Source of the DNA: Clostridia bacterium | Lineage (GTDB): Bacteria; Bacillota; Clostridia; Oscillospirales; Acutalibacteraceae | Assembly (NCBI GenBank): GCA_017410325.1 | Contig: JAFQRA010000015.1 | Location: forward strand, 1-64,000 | Reading direction: 5' to 3' | Length of the DNA stretch: 64,000 bases | In this document: piece after piece, positions 27,687-35,916 of the stretch | How the letters are laid out: each line of letters begins with the position of its first letter | Position numbering within the stretch: position 1 is the stretch's first letter | Translations under genes and position numbers: made by a program | Notes under the pieces: model-generated | What the model was told of the DNA's origin: nothing | The model's input: the letters and a program-made list of their open reading frames with translations, nothing else | The model's database searches: none

Positions 27687-27713
27687 TTAGCACTCTCGTG
27701 CGCCGAGTGCTAA
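27687..27713. promoter_or_regulatory. CIRCE operator (HrcA binding site)
   Basis: A perfect TTAGCACTC-N9-GAGTGCTAA (27687-27695 and 27705-27713). HrcA repressor binds this site, so groESL is heat-inducible through HrcA; the hrcA gene is not in the window. Confidence 0.97.
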
Positions 27714-27718
27714 TTCAT

Positions 27719-27746
27719 ATTCTAACCTATTTTTTTTAAAATTCAA
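27719..27746 (-). promoter_or_regulatory. groESL promoter
   Basis: Minus strand TTGAAT (27741-27746), 16-base spacer, TAGAAT (27719-27724), directly upstream of CIRCE so that the operator covers the transcription start. Confidence 0.75.
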
Positions 27747-27793
27747 GAGTATTTAAGAAATTTTTGCCAATTGGCTTATTGTTTACAATTTGT

Positions 27794-28915
27794 TCACATT
27801 TTCTTTGCGATTTCCTTGGCAATTCCCGCTGCAGCCGCAACGGTTGCCGTTGCACCGAGTGCCGCAAGCGCAATTCTTCTCGGCTTTTCAAGCTCATCGG
27901 CGTCAATAAAATAGCCGAGCAGTGAAAGGGGAGTTTTGCCCATTAAATCGAAATAGGTGATGTGGCGCGTTGTAAAGGCTGAGGTGTCGCTTTCGTCAAT
28001 TTCAAACAGCCTTACACCTTTGTTTTCGTTGCCGTAGCAGCGGAAGGAGGCGGCAGGGGTTTGAATCATTCTCACGCCGTCACAGTCAATGTCAAACAGG
28101 TTCATATGGTGGTGGCCGTAAACAACTGCAAGCACATCGCCCTGTGCCTTTACCACAGCATACTGACCGTAGTTAGCCTTACAGCCGGGGGTAGCCTCAT
28201 ACAGCCTGCCCGAATTGATGCAGGATTCTTTGAGCCTTACATACTTTTCCTGCTCGTAGTCATAAACCGAGCCCTCGTCATCCTTTCCGCAGTCCTCAAG
28301 ACAGCTTGCAATTTCCGTCATCGGAATGTGCTGGAACATCAGCGAGGGCAGTCTGCCGAGCGAATCGCTTGTCTGTCTGTACCATTCGACAGCTTCGGCG
28401 GTAACGCCCTCATAGCATCTGTCCTCCTCCTTGTTCTGTCTGGAGGTGTCCATCATCCACAGGTTGAATTTCGGCGTATCGCCCGAATAAATGAGAATAT
28501 TGTGCGTGCCCACGTCACCGTGGCCGTATGTATCAACAAGCCCCACAAAACAACTGTATTCACGGTAGAGGTCAATTATTTCTTCCTTGGTCATACAGCA
28601 CATATCGTCGTGGTTGCCGAATATCATACCGAACGGGATATTTCGCTTTTTGAGCGGCTCCAGAATAATTTTCAGCGACTTTTTCATTCTCTCTTTTGTC
28701 GCTTCAAAGCCTTCTGCAACGTGCCTGTTGCCAAAGCGTGCGTCAAGCAGATGGTTGGCTAAAACATTGTCGCCCGTAAAAATGACAAGGTCGGGCTTTA
28801 ATTCATCGTACGCCTTGTCCAGCATCCTCAGCATAGACCGCCTCGGGTAGTGCATATCCTGCGGGTCGCTTACCTGCAAAATCTTAAATTTTCCGTTGTT
28901 AAATTGAAGGTTCAT
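27794..28915 (-). CDS. Calcineurin-like metallophosphoesterase
   Basis: 373 residues. The five metal-binding blocks are present: D in VSDPQD near residue 16, FTGDN, FGNHDD, H in MFQHIPM and YGHHH. This fits a two-metal phosphoesterase of the icc/PhoD-like type. The HHH motif, N-terminus FNNGKFKILQVSD and 370-residue size match uncharacterised cytoplasmic enzymes of Clostridia. The last 30 residues are Ala-rich and hydrophobic and may touch the membrane. GGAGT precedes the ATG. Monocistronic, divergent from the DUF1858 gene. Substrate unknown. Confidence 0.85.
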   Translation of the reverse strand: MNLQFNNGKFKILQVSDPQDMHYPRRSMLRMLDKAYDELKPDLVIFTGDNVLANHLLDARFGNRHVAEGFEATKERMKKSLKIILEPLKKRNIPFGMIFGNHDDMCCMTKEEIIDLYREYSCFVGLVDTYGHGDVGTHNILIYSGDTPKFNLWMMDTSRQNKEEDRCYEGVTAEAVEWYRQTSDSLGRLPSLMFQHIPMTEIASCLEDCGKDDEGSVYDYEQEKYVRLKESCINSGRLYEATPGCKANYGQYAVVKAQGDVLAVVYGHHHMNLFDIDCDGVRMIQTPAASFRCYGNENKGVRLFEIDESDTSAFTTRHITYFDLMGKTPLSLLGYFIDADELEKPRRIALAALGATATVAAAAGIAKEIAKKM

Positions 28916-28943
28916 ATAATACTCCTATTGTTGTGATTTTTAA

Positions 28944-28973
28944 ATTTTAACACTGCCAACACTTTACTGTCAA
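28944..28973 (-). promoter_or_regulatory. Promoter for metallophosphoesterase gene
   Basis: Minus strand TTGACA (28968-28973), 18-base spacer, TAAAAT (28944-28949). Its -35 box stands 6 bases from the -35 of the divergent promoter. Confidence 0.65.
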
Positions 28974-28979
28974 GCAACA

Positions 28980-29008
28980 TTGACAAAAAGAATAAACGCT
29001 GATAAAAT
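28980..29008 (+). promoter_or_regulatory. Promoter for DUF1858 gene and trmK
   Basis: TTGACA (28980-28985), 17-base spacer, TAAAAT (29003-29008). Back-to-back with the minus-strand promoter. Confidence 0.75.
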
Positions 29009-29041
29009 GAATACAGTATTTAAAGAAAAGGAGTTTTTAAA

Positions 29042-29242
29042 ATGACACAGATTGATAAGACAATGACTATCGGCGATATTCTTGACGCTAACCGTGAGGT
29101 TGCACCCTTCTTCCTTGAAATGGGTATGCACTGCCTCGGCTGTCCTTCCGCAAGAAGCGAGAGCGTTGAGCAGGCCTGCCGTGTACACGGTGTAAATGCT
29201 GACGAGCTCGTTGCAAAGATTAACGCTTTTCTTGCAAAGTAA
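29042..29242 (+). CDS. DUF1858 redox-disulfide protein
   Basis: 66 residues. The pattern [33 protein letters not shown] fits the DUF1858 / hybrid-cluster-protein-associated family, with a CxxC at residues 31-34 that may form a disulfide. Function unproven. AAAGGAGTTTTT precedes the ATG. trmK begins 3 bases after its stop and has no binding site of its own, so the two are coupled. Confidence 0.85.
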   Translation: MTQIDKTMTIGDILDANREVAPFFLEMGMHCLGCPSARSESVEQACRVHGVNADELVAKINAFLAK

Positions 29243-29245
29243 GCA

Positions 29246-29920
29246 ATGAAAAATCTTTCTCCACGTCTTGAAGCGGTAGCCTCTCTTGTCCGCAAGGGCA
29301 GGAGAGTTGCCGATATCGGCACCGACCACGCCTATCTGCCCGTTTACCTCGTGCAAAGCGGCGTTGCTGATTTTTGCATTGCCGCAGACCTTCGCAAGGG
29401 CCCTCTTGAAAACGCCAAAAATGCAGTTGAAGAAGCGGGGCTTGAAGAAAATATAATTCTTCGCTTGTCCGACGGCTTGCAGAAGTTTGAGCCCGACGAG
29501 GTCGATGAAATCGTGATTGCAGGTATGGGCGGAATACTCATAGCGCAGATTATCGAAGCTGCACCGTGGTTGCAAAAAGGCGGGAAACACCTTGTTTTAC
29601 AGCCTATGAGCCACCCCGAGGTGCTTCGCAAATTTCTCATTACCAACGGTTACAGCATAGTTTGTGAAACCGTTTGTGAGGATGCCGGCAAGCTCTACTG
29701 CGTAATGAGCGTTGAGTTTTGCGGTGAGTACATAAAGCGGCCTGCGTATTATGAGTATTACGGCGAAATACCGCAGTGCAAAACCGAGCTTTCGGAAAAA
29801 TACCTTTCCAAGCTTGCTTTCCGTCTTTCGCGCGATGCGGACAGTATGCGCTGTGCCGACCCGACAAGGGCAGATAAGCTTTATAAGGTATCCGAAAAAA
29901 TCGAAACCTTAATTAATTGA
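29246..29920 (+). CDS. trmK: tRNA (adenine(22)-N1)-methyltransferase TrmK
   Basis: 224 residues. It methylates A22 of tRNA with S-adenosylmethionine. Family marks: LSPRLEAVASLV, the SAM loop VADIGTDHAYLPVYL near residue 21, and the catalytic-region motif VIAGMGGILIAQII near 91. Length and order fit Bacillus YqfN/TrmK. It is coupled to the DUF1858 gene. Confidence 0.93.
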   Translation: MKNLSPRLEAVASLVRKGRRVADIGTDHAYLPVYLVQSGVADFCIAADLRKGPLENAKNAVEEAGLEENIILRLSDGLQKFEPDEVDEIVIAGMGGILIAQIIEAAPWLQKGGKHLVLQPMSHPEVLRKFLITNGYSIVCETVCEDAGKLYCVMSVEFCGEYIKRPAYYEYYGEIPQCKTELSEKYLSKLAFRLSRDADSMRCADPTRADKLYKVSEKIETLIN

Positions 29921-29965
29921 AATTTATATGCAGTAGTACATTGTAACATCTTAAAGTTGACTTTT

Positions 29966-30130
29966 GTAGGGGCGGATATTATCCGCCCGTGCTGATATTG
30001 CTCGGTTTGCTGGCGGCTGATAGCCGCCCCTACAGTGAAGGTTTAGTTGTTACAGCGTAGTAGGGGAGGCGTTTCGCCTCCCGTTGGATGTATGTAGCAT
30101 TAACAACGGGAGGGGTGACCCCTCCCCTAC
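29966..30130. repeat. Two tandem palindromic units bounded by GTAGGGG/CCCCTAC
   Basis: Unit one (29966-30033) and unit two (30060-30130) each begin GTAGGGG and end CCCCTAC, and each contains inner hairpins (for example GGCGGATATTATCCGCC, and GGGAGGGGTGACCCCTCCC in unit two). This is the best example in the window of a dispersed palindromic family, also seen at 1-93. Confidence 0.75.
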
Positions 30131-30153
30131 AAAAAGTATATACGGTGATTTTT

Positions 30154-31272
30154 ATGAAACGTGCTTTTCTTATAGTCCTTGACAGCTTCGGTATAGGTGA
30201 AATGCCCGACAGTGCCGCCTTCGGAGATGAGGGCAGCAATACCCTTGCCGCAATTTCGAAATCCGAATTTTTCAAGGCGGAAAACCTGAAAAAGCTTGGC
30301 CTTTTCAATATTGACGGTGTTGACTGCCGCGAAAAATGCGATAATCCCGTTGCCGTTTACGGCAGGCTCAGCGAAGACTCCAAGGGTAAGGATACCACCA
30401 CGGGCCATTGGGAGATAGCGGGTCTGGTAAGCGACAGGCCTATGCCGACCTTCCCTGACGGCTTTCCTCGGGATTTTATTGAGAGCTTTGAAAAGGCAAC
30501 GGGCAGAAAATGCCTTTGTAATAAGCCTTATTCGGGTACTGCGGTTATTGCCGATTACGGCCGTGAGCATATAAAAACGGGTGCGCTGATTGTCTATACC
30601 TCGGCGGACAGCGTTTTTCAGATTGCCGCACACGAGGATATCGTGCCCGTTGAAGAATTATATAAATACTGTGAAACTGCGCGTGAAATGCTCTGCGGCG
30701 ATTTGGCAGTCGGCAGGGTTATCGCAAGACCGTTTACGGGAGAATATCCGAATTTTGTCCGCACCTCAAACCGCCACGATTTTTCGCTTGCACCAACGGG
30801 CAAAACCGTGCTTGACGAGCTGAAGGAAAAAGGGCTTGACGTTATTTCCGTTGGCAAAATCAGCGATATTTTTGCAGGTGTCGGCATAACCGAAGCCTAC
30901 CGCACCGCAAACAATACCGAGGGTATGGCAAAAACGCTTGAAATGCTTGATAAGGATTTCAACGGCCTTTGTTTTACAAACCTTGTCGATTTCGATATGC
31001 TTTACGGACACCGCAACGACGTTGACGGCTACGCAAAGGCGATTGCCGAATTTGACAATTGGCTGCCTTCGTTTATTGATAAAATGCAGGAAACCGATTT
31101 GCTGATTATCACCGCCGACCACGGCTGTGACCCATCAACTCCGAGCACCGACCACTCCCGCGAATACGTGCCCGTGCTCATTTACGGCAAAAACGAAAAT
31201 TCCGTTAACCTCGGCACGATAGACGGCTTTGACTTTGTTGCGGATATATTGAGAGAAACAGTTATGAAATAA
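30154..31272 (+). CDS. deoB: Phosphopentomutase
   Basis: 372 residues from the ATG at 30154; an in-frame ATG 66 bases earlier lies inside the palindromic repeat. It interconverts (deoxy)ribose 1- and 5-phosphate in nucleoside salvage. The alkaline-phosphatase-type metal centre shows in IVLDSFGIGEMPDS near residue 7 and ITADHGCDPSTPSTDHSRE near 322. KGKDTTTGHWE near 83 carries the phospho-threonine. The ribosome-binding site is weak. Confidence 0.96.
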   Translation: MKRAFLIVLDSFGIGEMPDSAAFGDEGSNTLAAISKSEFFKAENLKKLGLFNIDGVDCREKCDNPVAVYGRLSEDSKGKDTTTGHWEIAGLVSDRPMPTFPDGFPRDFIESFEKATGRKCLCNKPYSGTAVIADYGREHIKTGALIVYTSADSVFQIAAHEDIVPVEELYKYCETAREMLCGDLAVGRVIARPFTGEYPNFVRTSNRHDFSLAPTGKTVLDELKEKGLDVISVGKISDIFAGVGITEAYRTANNTEGMAKTLEMLDKDFNGLCFTNLVDFDMLYGHRNDVDGYAKAIAEFDNWLPSFIDKMQETDLLIITADHGCDPSTPSTDHSREYVPVLIYGKNENSVNLGTIDGFDFVADILRETVMK

Positions 31273-31276
31273 AAAA

Positions 31277-31311
31277 CAACCGATATGAGGCCTGAAGCTT
31301 CATATCGGTTG
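31277..31311. terminator. Bidirectional terminator of deoB and secreted protein gene
   Basis: CAACCGATATGA (31277-31288) pairs with TCATATCGGTTG (31300-31311). T-rich runs follow on both strands, and both flanking genes end here. Confidence 0.9.
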
Positions 31312-31319
31312 CGTTGTTT

Positions 31320-32882
31320 TTACACGAAAAGCGAAATGAACCAGTTGTAAATACCCATAAAGAAATTGACTATTTTCTGCCAGAAATTGGGCTCTTCGGA
31401 GGGGCTTTCGGTTGGCTGAGTCGTTGTTTCTGCGGGGGCTTTCGTTGTGGTTTCCTGTGAAGGATTTGTCGTGCCGTCAATGCTTGTGGTTGTTTCTGTC
31501 GGCACGTTGCCTGAGGTCGGCTCGGTTACCGAAGGCGGTGCGGTCGTTGTTTCGGGTGTATAGACTTCGCTCAAATCAATACTGTAAATAATCAGCTTGC
31601 CGTTTTCAATCGAAAACCATTCAATGCTGTTGGTGCCGGCGTTGTACATTACCTGTCCGAAACGGGGAAGCACGGCACTCGTTTCTACCGCCTTGTTGTC
31701 CGTGAGGCTGCCGTTTGCATCAAGGAAGCCTACGTACATTCTCTTTGTTTCCGTGAATTGGCTGCTTACCATATACGGCACGGCAACCTTGTCCTTGCCT
31801 ATAAGTACAGCCTTCGGGTTGGTGACACCCTCTGCCCTTATTCCTGTGTAGCTTGTCAGCACCTTTTCGGGCTGCGAAGCAAGCGTTGAGGGGTTGAAAA
31901 GCTGAGTGACAAGGTTGGCGGCGGAAATTTCCGTTGAGTCCGTTGTGTTCTGGTAGCTGCTTACAAGCAGGTAGCCTGCGCTTGTTTTTACAACACCGCC
32001 AAGCTGGCTGAAGGTGTCGTTGTAGCCGTATTCGCCTTTGAAAAAGTATGAATCACCCTTTTGCAGTAAGCTCCAACTGTTGCCTCCGCTCATTTTAGTA
32101 ATGTGGAAACTTCTGTGCGGTTCGGCATCGGAACGGTCGATATACACAAAGTCCGTACCGTCCTGAAGTATGAACTGGTGGAATGAATGACTGGCGTAGG
32201 GAATAACTGTTGAATTCGGAACACTGACCTGCTTAAAGGTTTTGGTATCTACAGCAAAAGAATAAGATGCCTGATGAACAAGTCCTTCAATGTTTGCGGT
32301 GAACATCAGCCTGCCTACGTGCCCCGTAATGTATTTTCCATTTTCGGAAAGTGCATTGTTGCCACAATCCAATGCAGCTATGCCTTCAAAGTGGCCGGGT
32401 GCGTTGCCTGTCATATCCAAAGAACGGATTTTTTTGCCGCTTGAATCGTAATTTACAAGGCGCATTGCCGTTTTGCTTTCGTCCTTGTCGTAAATTCTGT
32501 TGCCGAAAAGCACGTAATACGTGCCGTCTGTGCCCTTGGTGAAGGCGCCGAAATCAACAAGCTCCTTTTCTACCGTGATTTCGCTTGTCACCTTTTTGCC
32601 GTCGGTTTCAATTATTTTCAGCGTGCCGTCGGTCTGATTGATACAAACTGCATAACTGCCGTCAGCGTTCTGTACTGTGGTGATGTTTGGGACATAGCCG
32701 TGGTCATATCCGTCGCTGGCATAGATGTTGTCGTTGTCCTTTGCGGCAACATCAATAAGCTGTGAGACGCAGGCTTCAAGCGGCTTTTCCTCTGCCGCAA
32801 AGCCCGAAAGCACGCCCGTGCAAAGCACGGTTAATAGCGCAGACAATATACAAACAATTTTAAATGACTGCCTGTTTTTCAT
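31320..32882 (-). CDS. Secreted protein with Thr/Pro linker and hydrophobic C-terminal tail
   Basis: 520 residues. Signal peptide with cleavage near residue 29 (GFA before AEE). Residues 35-415 consist of repeating short beta strands with Gly-Asp turns (NADGSYAV, KGTDGTYYVL), which suggests a propeller-like fold. A Thr/Pro/Glu linker (about 420-495, several TTT and PTE) leads to a 25-residue tail starting EEPNFWQKIVNFFMG and ending in hydrophobic residues. This tail resembles that of the 1547-residue surface protein. Function unknown. Confidence 0.7.
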   Translation of the reverse strand: MKNRQSFKIVCILSALLTVLCTGVLSGFAAEEKPLEACVSQLIDVAAKDNDNIYASDGYDHGYVPNITTVQNADGSYAVCINQTDGTLKIIETDGKKVTSEITVEKELVDFGAFTKGTDGTYYVLFGNRIYDKDESKTAMRLVNYDSSGKKIRSLDMTGNAPGHFEGIAALDCGNNALSENGKYITGHVGRLMFTANIEGLVHQASYSFAVDTKTFKQVSVPNSTVIPYASHSFHQFILQDGTDFVYIDRSDAEPHRSFHITKMSGGNSWSLLQKGDSYFFKGEYGYNDTFSQLGGVVKTSAGYLLVSSYQNTTDSTEISAANLVTQLFNPSTLASQPEKVLTSYTGIRAEGVTNPKAVLIGKDKVAVPYMVSSQFTETKRMYVGFLDANGSLTDNKAVETSAVLPRFGQVMYNAGTNSIEWFSIENGKLIIYSIDLSEVYTPETTTAPPSVTEPTSGNVPTETTTSIDGTTNPSQETTTKAPAETTTQPTESPSEEPNFWQKIVNFFMGIYNWFISLFV

Positions 32883-32919
32883 TTGGAGTTACTCCTTTGT
32901 CAATGTTTTATCCGTATTA

Positions 32920-32948
32920 AATTTACCATATATTGCTTTGGCGGTCAA
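32920..32948 (-). promoter_or_regulatory. Promoter for secreted protein gene
   Basis: Minus strand TTGACC (32943-32948), 17-base spacer, TAAATT (32920-32925), some 40 bases before the start codon. Confidence 0.6.
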
Positions 32949-33047
32949 TTGAGTGTTACTCTTATTTTACGAATGTGTTTGCAAAAAGCAATATACACGA
33001 AGCTGTAATTATTGATAAATTCATTAAAAACTACAGACAAAAAACTG

Positions 33048-33076
33048 TTTACAAAAGTATCATATTATGCTACAAT
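33048..33076 (+). promoter_or_regulatory. Promoter for yebC
   Basis: TTTACA (33048-33053), 17-base spacer, TACAAT (33071-33076) with TGC before it (extended -10). Confidence 0.75.
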
Positions 33077-33116
33077 ACAGAAGTTAATGCTTATCTATTA
33101 AGGAACGGTGAAAAAT

Positions 33117-33854
33117 ATGTCAGGACATAACAAATGGAGCACGATTAAGCGCAAAAAGGAAAAGACCGACGGCGCACGTGCAAAGGTGTTTACAAAAATC
33201 GGCAGAGAGATTGCTGTTGCAGTGCGTGACGGCGGTCCCGACCCCGCTTCAAACTCCAAGCTCAAGGATATTATTGCTAAGGCCAAGGCCGCAAACGTAC
33301 CCAACGATAATATTGACCGTATCATCAAGAAGGCAAGCGGCGAAACAGGTGGCGCAGATTACGAGAACATTGTTTACGAGGGCTACGGTCCTTCGGGCGT
33401 TGCCGTTATCGTTGAAGCTCTTACCGACAACCGCAACAGAACAGCGGGCGATGTGCGCCACTATTTCGACAAGTACGGCGGAAATATGGGCCAGAGCGGT
33501 TGCGTTTCCTTTATGTTCACACGCTACGGTGTAATCCTTATCGAGTCTGAGGACGTTGACGAGGAAACACTTATGGAGGCAGCCCTCGAAGCAGGCGCAG
33601 TTGACTTCATTACAGAGGATGAGTCTGTTTTCGAAATCCGTACAGAGCCCAACGACCTCGGTGCAGTGCGTGATGCTCTTGAAGCGGCAGGCTATACCTT
33701 CGTTGTTGCAGAGGTGCAGTATGTTCCCTCAACCTATACCGCCCTTACAAACGAGGACGATATCAAGAATATGAACAAGATGCTTGAGATGTTCGACGAT
33801 AACGATGATATCCAGGAAGTATGGCACAACTGGGAAAACGCTGACGAGGAATAA
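33117..33854 (+). CDS. YebC/PmpR/TACO1 family translation or regulatory factor
   Basis: 245 residues. The start is the ATG of the conserved MSGHNKWSTIKRKK; a GTG three codons earlier leaves too little room after AAGGA. Recent work on this family links it to relieving ribosome stalls at proline-rich stretches; older work calls it a transcription regulator. The three-domain length is typical. The acidic C-terminus (DDNDDIQEVWHNW) is characteristic. A weak terminator hairpin (33863-33891) separates it from the next gene. Confidence 0.95.
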   Translation: MSGHNKWSTIKRKKEKTDGARAKVFTKIGREIAVAVRDGGPDPASNSKLKDIIAKAKAANVPNDNIDRIIKKASGETGGADYENIVYEGYGPSGVAVIVEALTDNRNRTAGDVRHYFDKYGGNMGQSGCVSFMFTRYGVILIESEDVDEETLMEAALEAGAVDFITEDESVFEIRTEPNDLGAVRDALEAAGYTFVVAEVQYVPSTYTALTNEDDIKNMNKMLEMFDDNDDIQEVWHNWENADEE

Positions 33855-33862
33855 TTATAATC

Positions 33863-33891
33863 AAAGGCAAGGGTTTATTCTCCTTGCCTTT
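33863..33891 (+). terminator. Hairpin after yebC
   Basis: AAAGGCAAGG (33863-33872) pairs with CCTTGCCTTT (33882-33891); the T run is short, so read-through is likely. Confidence 0.6.
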
Positions 33892-33916
33892 AATATTATA
33901 AAAGAGGAATTTTATT

Positions 33917-35239
33917 ATGAACTCTGTATTTGAAAAATTCAGGCAGTTCCGTGTTAATGCGGATGAGCCCGATTACGATTGCCGCGAGGGCTGCTTTATG
34001 CGCCTTTACCGGAACGTTGACAAGGCACAGTATACGGACTGGATATCTGCTCTTGTTGCCGACGGTTTTGCCGTTTTACAGCAAACCGAAAATAACGGCA
34101 ACCTTTATACCTGCCTTAAGGGTGAGGCTGTAATTAACGCATTTTTTACTCCCTGTGACGGAATTCTCCGCGTTGCCGCAAGCGAAGGCGAGCGTACACC
34201 CGTATTTGAAAAGACAAGCTGTACGGGTGAGGGTGAAACCGCCTTTTACGGCTTTGAAAACGACCGCACACTTATAGACTGCGGTATGTGTCTGCTCATT
34301 CAGTGCCCCGATTACAGCTTTTTTATAGTCGATTCGGGCCACTATCTCCAGTTTAACGACAACGACAGAATCTATAAATTTATGCGTGACCGCACACCAA
34401 ACGGACAGAGGGTAGTCGTCAACGGCTGGCTTCTTACCCACGCACACTCCGACCACGTTTCAAAGTTTATGGATTTTCTGCGTTATAACAGATACGACGT
34501 TGAAATCGAAGGCATATATTCCAACCTTATTCCTGCCGACAATAAGGCAAGCGAATTCTGGGACCCCGAGGAAAAACGCCTTGCACCCAAGCTCTTTAAA
34601 ATGCTTGCTGAAACCGATATTCCGACATATAAAATTCATACGGGTCAGCGTTTTTATATCCGAAACCTCTGTTTTGATGTTATGGGTACGCACGAGGATA
34701 TTTATCCGCAGACGGTTAGAGATTATAACGATTCGTCCTGTATGGTTATGCTCACTGCGGAAGGCTCCAGGGTCTTTATTCCGGGCGATGCAAGCAACCT
34801 TGCAAGCGCAGAGCTTGAAAAGCGTTACGGCAAAGCTTTAAAATGCGACGTTGTTCAGGTGGCACACCACGGCCACAACGGCCTTTATAAGTCTGCTTAT
34901 GAATTGCTTTGCGCAGATACGGCGGTTTTCCCGATAACGAGAATAAAGTTTGACGAGGAATACCCGAGGATGGAGGCTAACCGCAGAGCAATCGAGCTGG
35001 CTTCAGCCTACTTCATAACCGCCGACGGTACGGTGAAAATTCCGCTCCCGTACAAAAGGGGAGAGGCAGAGGTGCTGCCCGGCGAAACCTTTGAGGATTT
35101 CGGCAAAATCGAGCGGCTTTGGGGCTACACCTATTCCGATGAGCGAAAAAAGGAACTATATGATATGTTCATTCAAAACGGCGGTGACCTTGAAAATGCC
35201 ACACTTCCCGTTATGTATCAGGGCATTTTCTCAATGTGA
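33917..35239 (+). CDS. Metallo-beta-lactamase-fold hydrolase, ComEC-like
   Basis: 440 residues, no signal peptide. The MBL metal motif THAHSDH lies near residue 174, and DCGMCLLIQ and VDSGHYLQF precede it. FIPGDASNLA (about 291) and VAHHGHNG (about 315) correspond to the later metal-binding Asp and His. This order is that of the MBL part of ComEC, here without the channel domain. It has an extra N-terminal domain of about 110 residues. GAGGAA lies before the ATG. The HAD phosphatase follows by 12 bases. Substrate unknown. Confidence 0.8.
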   Translation: MNSVFEKFRQFRVNADEPDYDCREGCFMRLYRNVDKAQYTDWISALVADGFAVLQQTENNGNLYTCLKGEAVINAFFTPCDGILRVAASEGERTPVFEKTSCTGEGETAFYGFENDRTLIDCGMCLLIQCPDYSFFIVDSGHYLQFNDNDRIYKFMRDRTPNGQRVVVNGWLLTHAHSDHVSKFMDFLRYNRYDVEIEGIYSNLIPADNKASEFWDPEEKRLAPKLFKMLAETDIPTYKIHTGQRFYIRNLCFDVMGTHEDIYPQTVRDYNDSSCMVMLTAEGSRVFIPGDASNLASAELEKRYGKALKCDVVQVAHHGHNGLYKSAYELLCADTAVFPITRIKFDEEYPRMEANRRAIELASAYFITADGTVKIPLPYKRGEAEVLPGETFEDFGKIERLWGYTYSDERKKELYDMFIQNGGDLENATLPVMYQGIFSM

Positions 35240-35251
35240 GGTTAGTCAGTT

Positions 35252-35845
35252 ATGAAGGAAATTGATGTTTTTGATTTTGACAAAACGCTCATTCCGTTTG
35301 ACAGCGGTTCACGCTTCTGGCTTTTCTGCCTTGCCCGTAACCCGTGGATTATCGTCTGCCTGCCGTATCAGGTGCTGATGATGCTTTTATATATTACGGG
35401 AATAAAGGACTTGACCTTTGCAAAGGGACGTTTTTTCTGCTTTATTCGTTTTATAAACCTTGAAAAGAATGTTGCAAATTTCTGGGATAAGTACGAGAAA
35501 ACGGTATTTGACTGGTTTAAAAACGCCAAAAAAGAAAGACCTTGCGTTGTAATCAGCGCAAGCCCCGATTTTCTGCTGGCAGATATTTGTTTAAGGCTGA
35601 ATATAGATAAGCTTATCTGTACCGTGCATAACCCGAAAAACGGCAGAATAATCGGCAAAAACTGTAAGCGTGAGGAAAAGATAAGACGTTTCAATGAAGA
35701 GATAGGCAAGTGTCGTGTGGTTAATGTTTGCTCTGACAGCCTTAAAAGCGACAAATGGATATTCTCACTCGGCGAAAACTGCTTCCACATTCAGAAGAAC
35801 GGAGAAAAGGTCAGGTTTATATACAGCGAAGTATATAAGGATTGA
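35252..35845 (+). CDS. HAD-superfamily phosphatase, subfamily IB
   Basis: 197 residues. HAD motif I is DFDKT near residue 8, with nucleophile Asp; motif II Ser in VISASPD near 101; motif III Lys in the KNCKREEK region; motif IV Asp in VCSDSLKSD near 162. A hydrophobic alpha cap (about 20-65, WIIVCLPYQVLMMLLYITG) is typical of IB members such as phosphoserine or membrane-lipid phosphate phosphatases. It is 12 bases behind the MBL-fold gene. The substrate cannot be read. Confidence 0.85.
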   Translation: MKEIDVFDFDKTLIPFDSGSRFWLFCLARNPWIIVCLPYQVLMMLLYITGIKDLTFAKGRFFCFIRFINLEKNVANFWDKYEKTVFDWFKNAKKERPCVVISASPDFLLADICLRLNIDKLICTVHNPKNGRIIGKNCKREEKIRRFNEEIGKCRVVNVCSDSLKSDKWIFSLGENCFHIQKNGEKVRFIYSEVYKD

Positions 35846-35864
35846 TAAATAATAATATATAAAT

Positions 35865-35898
35865 AACGCCCTGAAAGGATTGCTCCTCTCAGGGCGTT
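35865..35898. terminator. Terminator between convergent genes
   Basis: AACGCCCTGA (35865-35874) pairs with TCAGGGCGTT (35889-35898); it serves the HAD gene and the minus-strand foldase gene. Confidence 0.75.
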
Positions 35899-35916
35899 GC
35901 CGTTTATTCTGCGTTA

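Noticed and set aside
30088-30153. Upstream in-frame start for deoB
   Set aside because: It lies within the palindromic repeat, has no ribosome-binding site, and adds residues absent from the family, whose N-terminus is MKRAFLIVLDSFGIGE-like.
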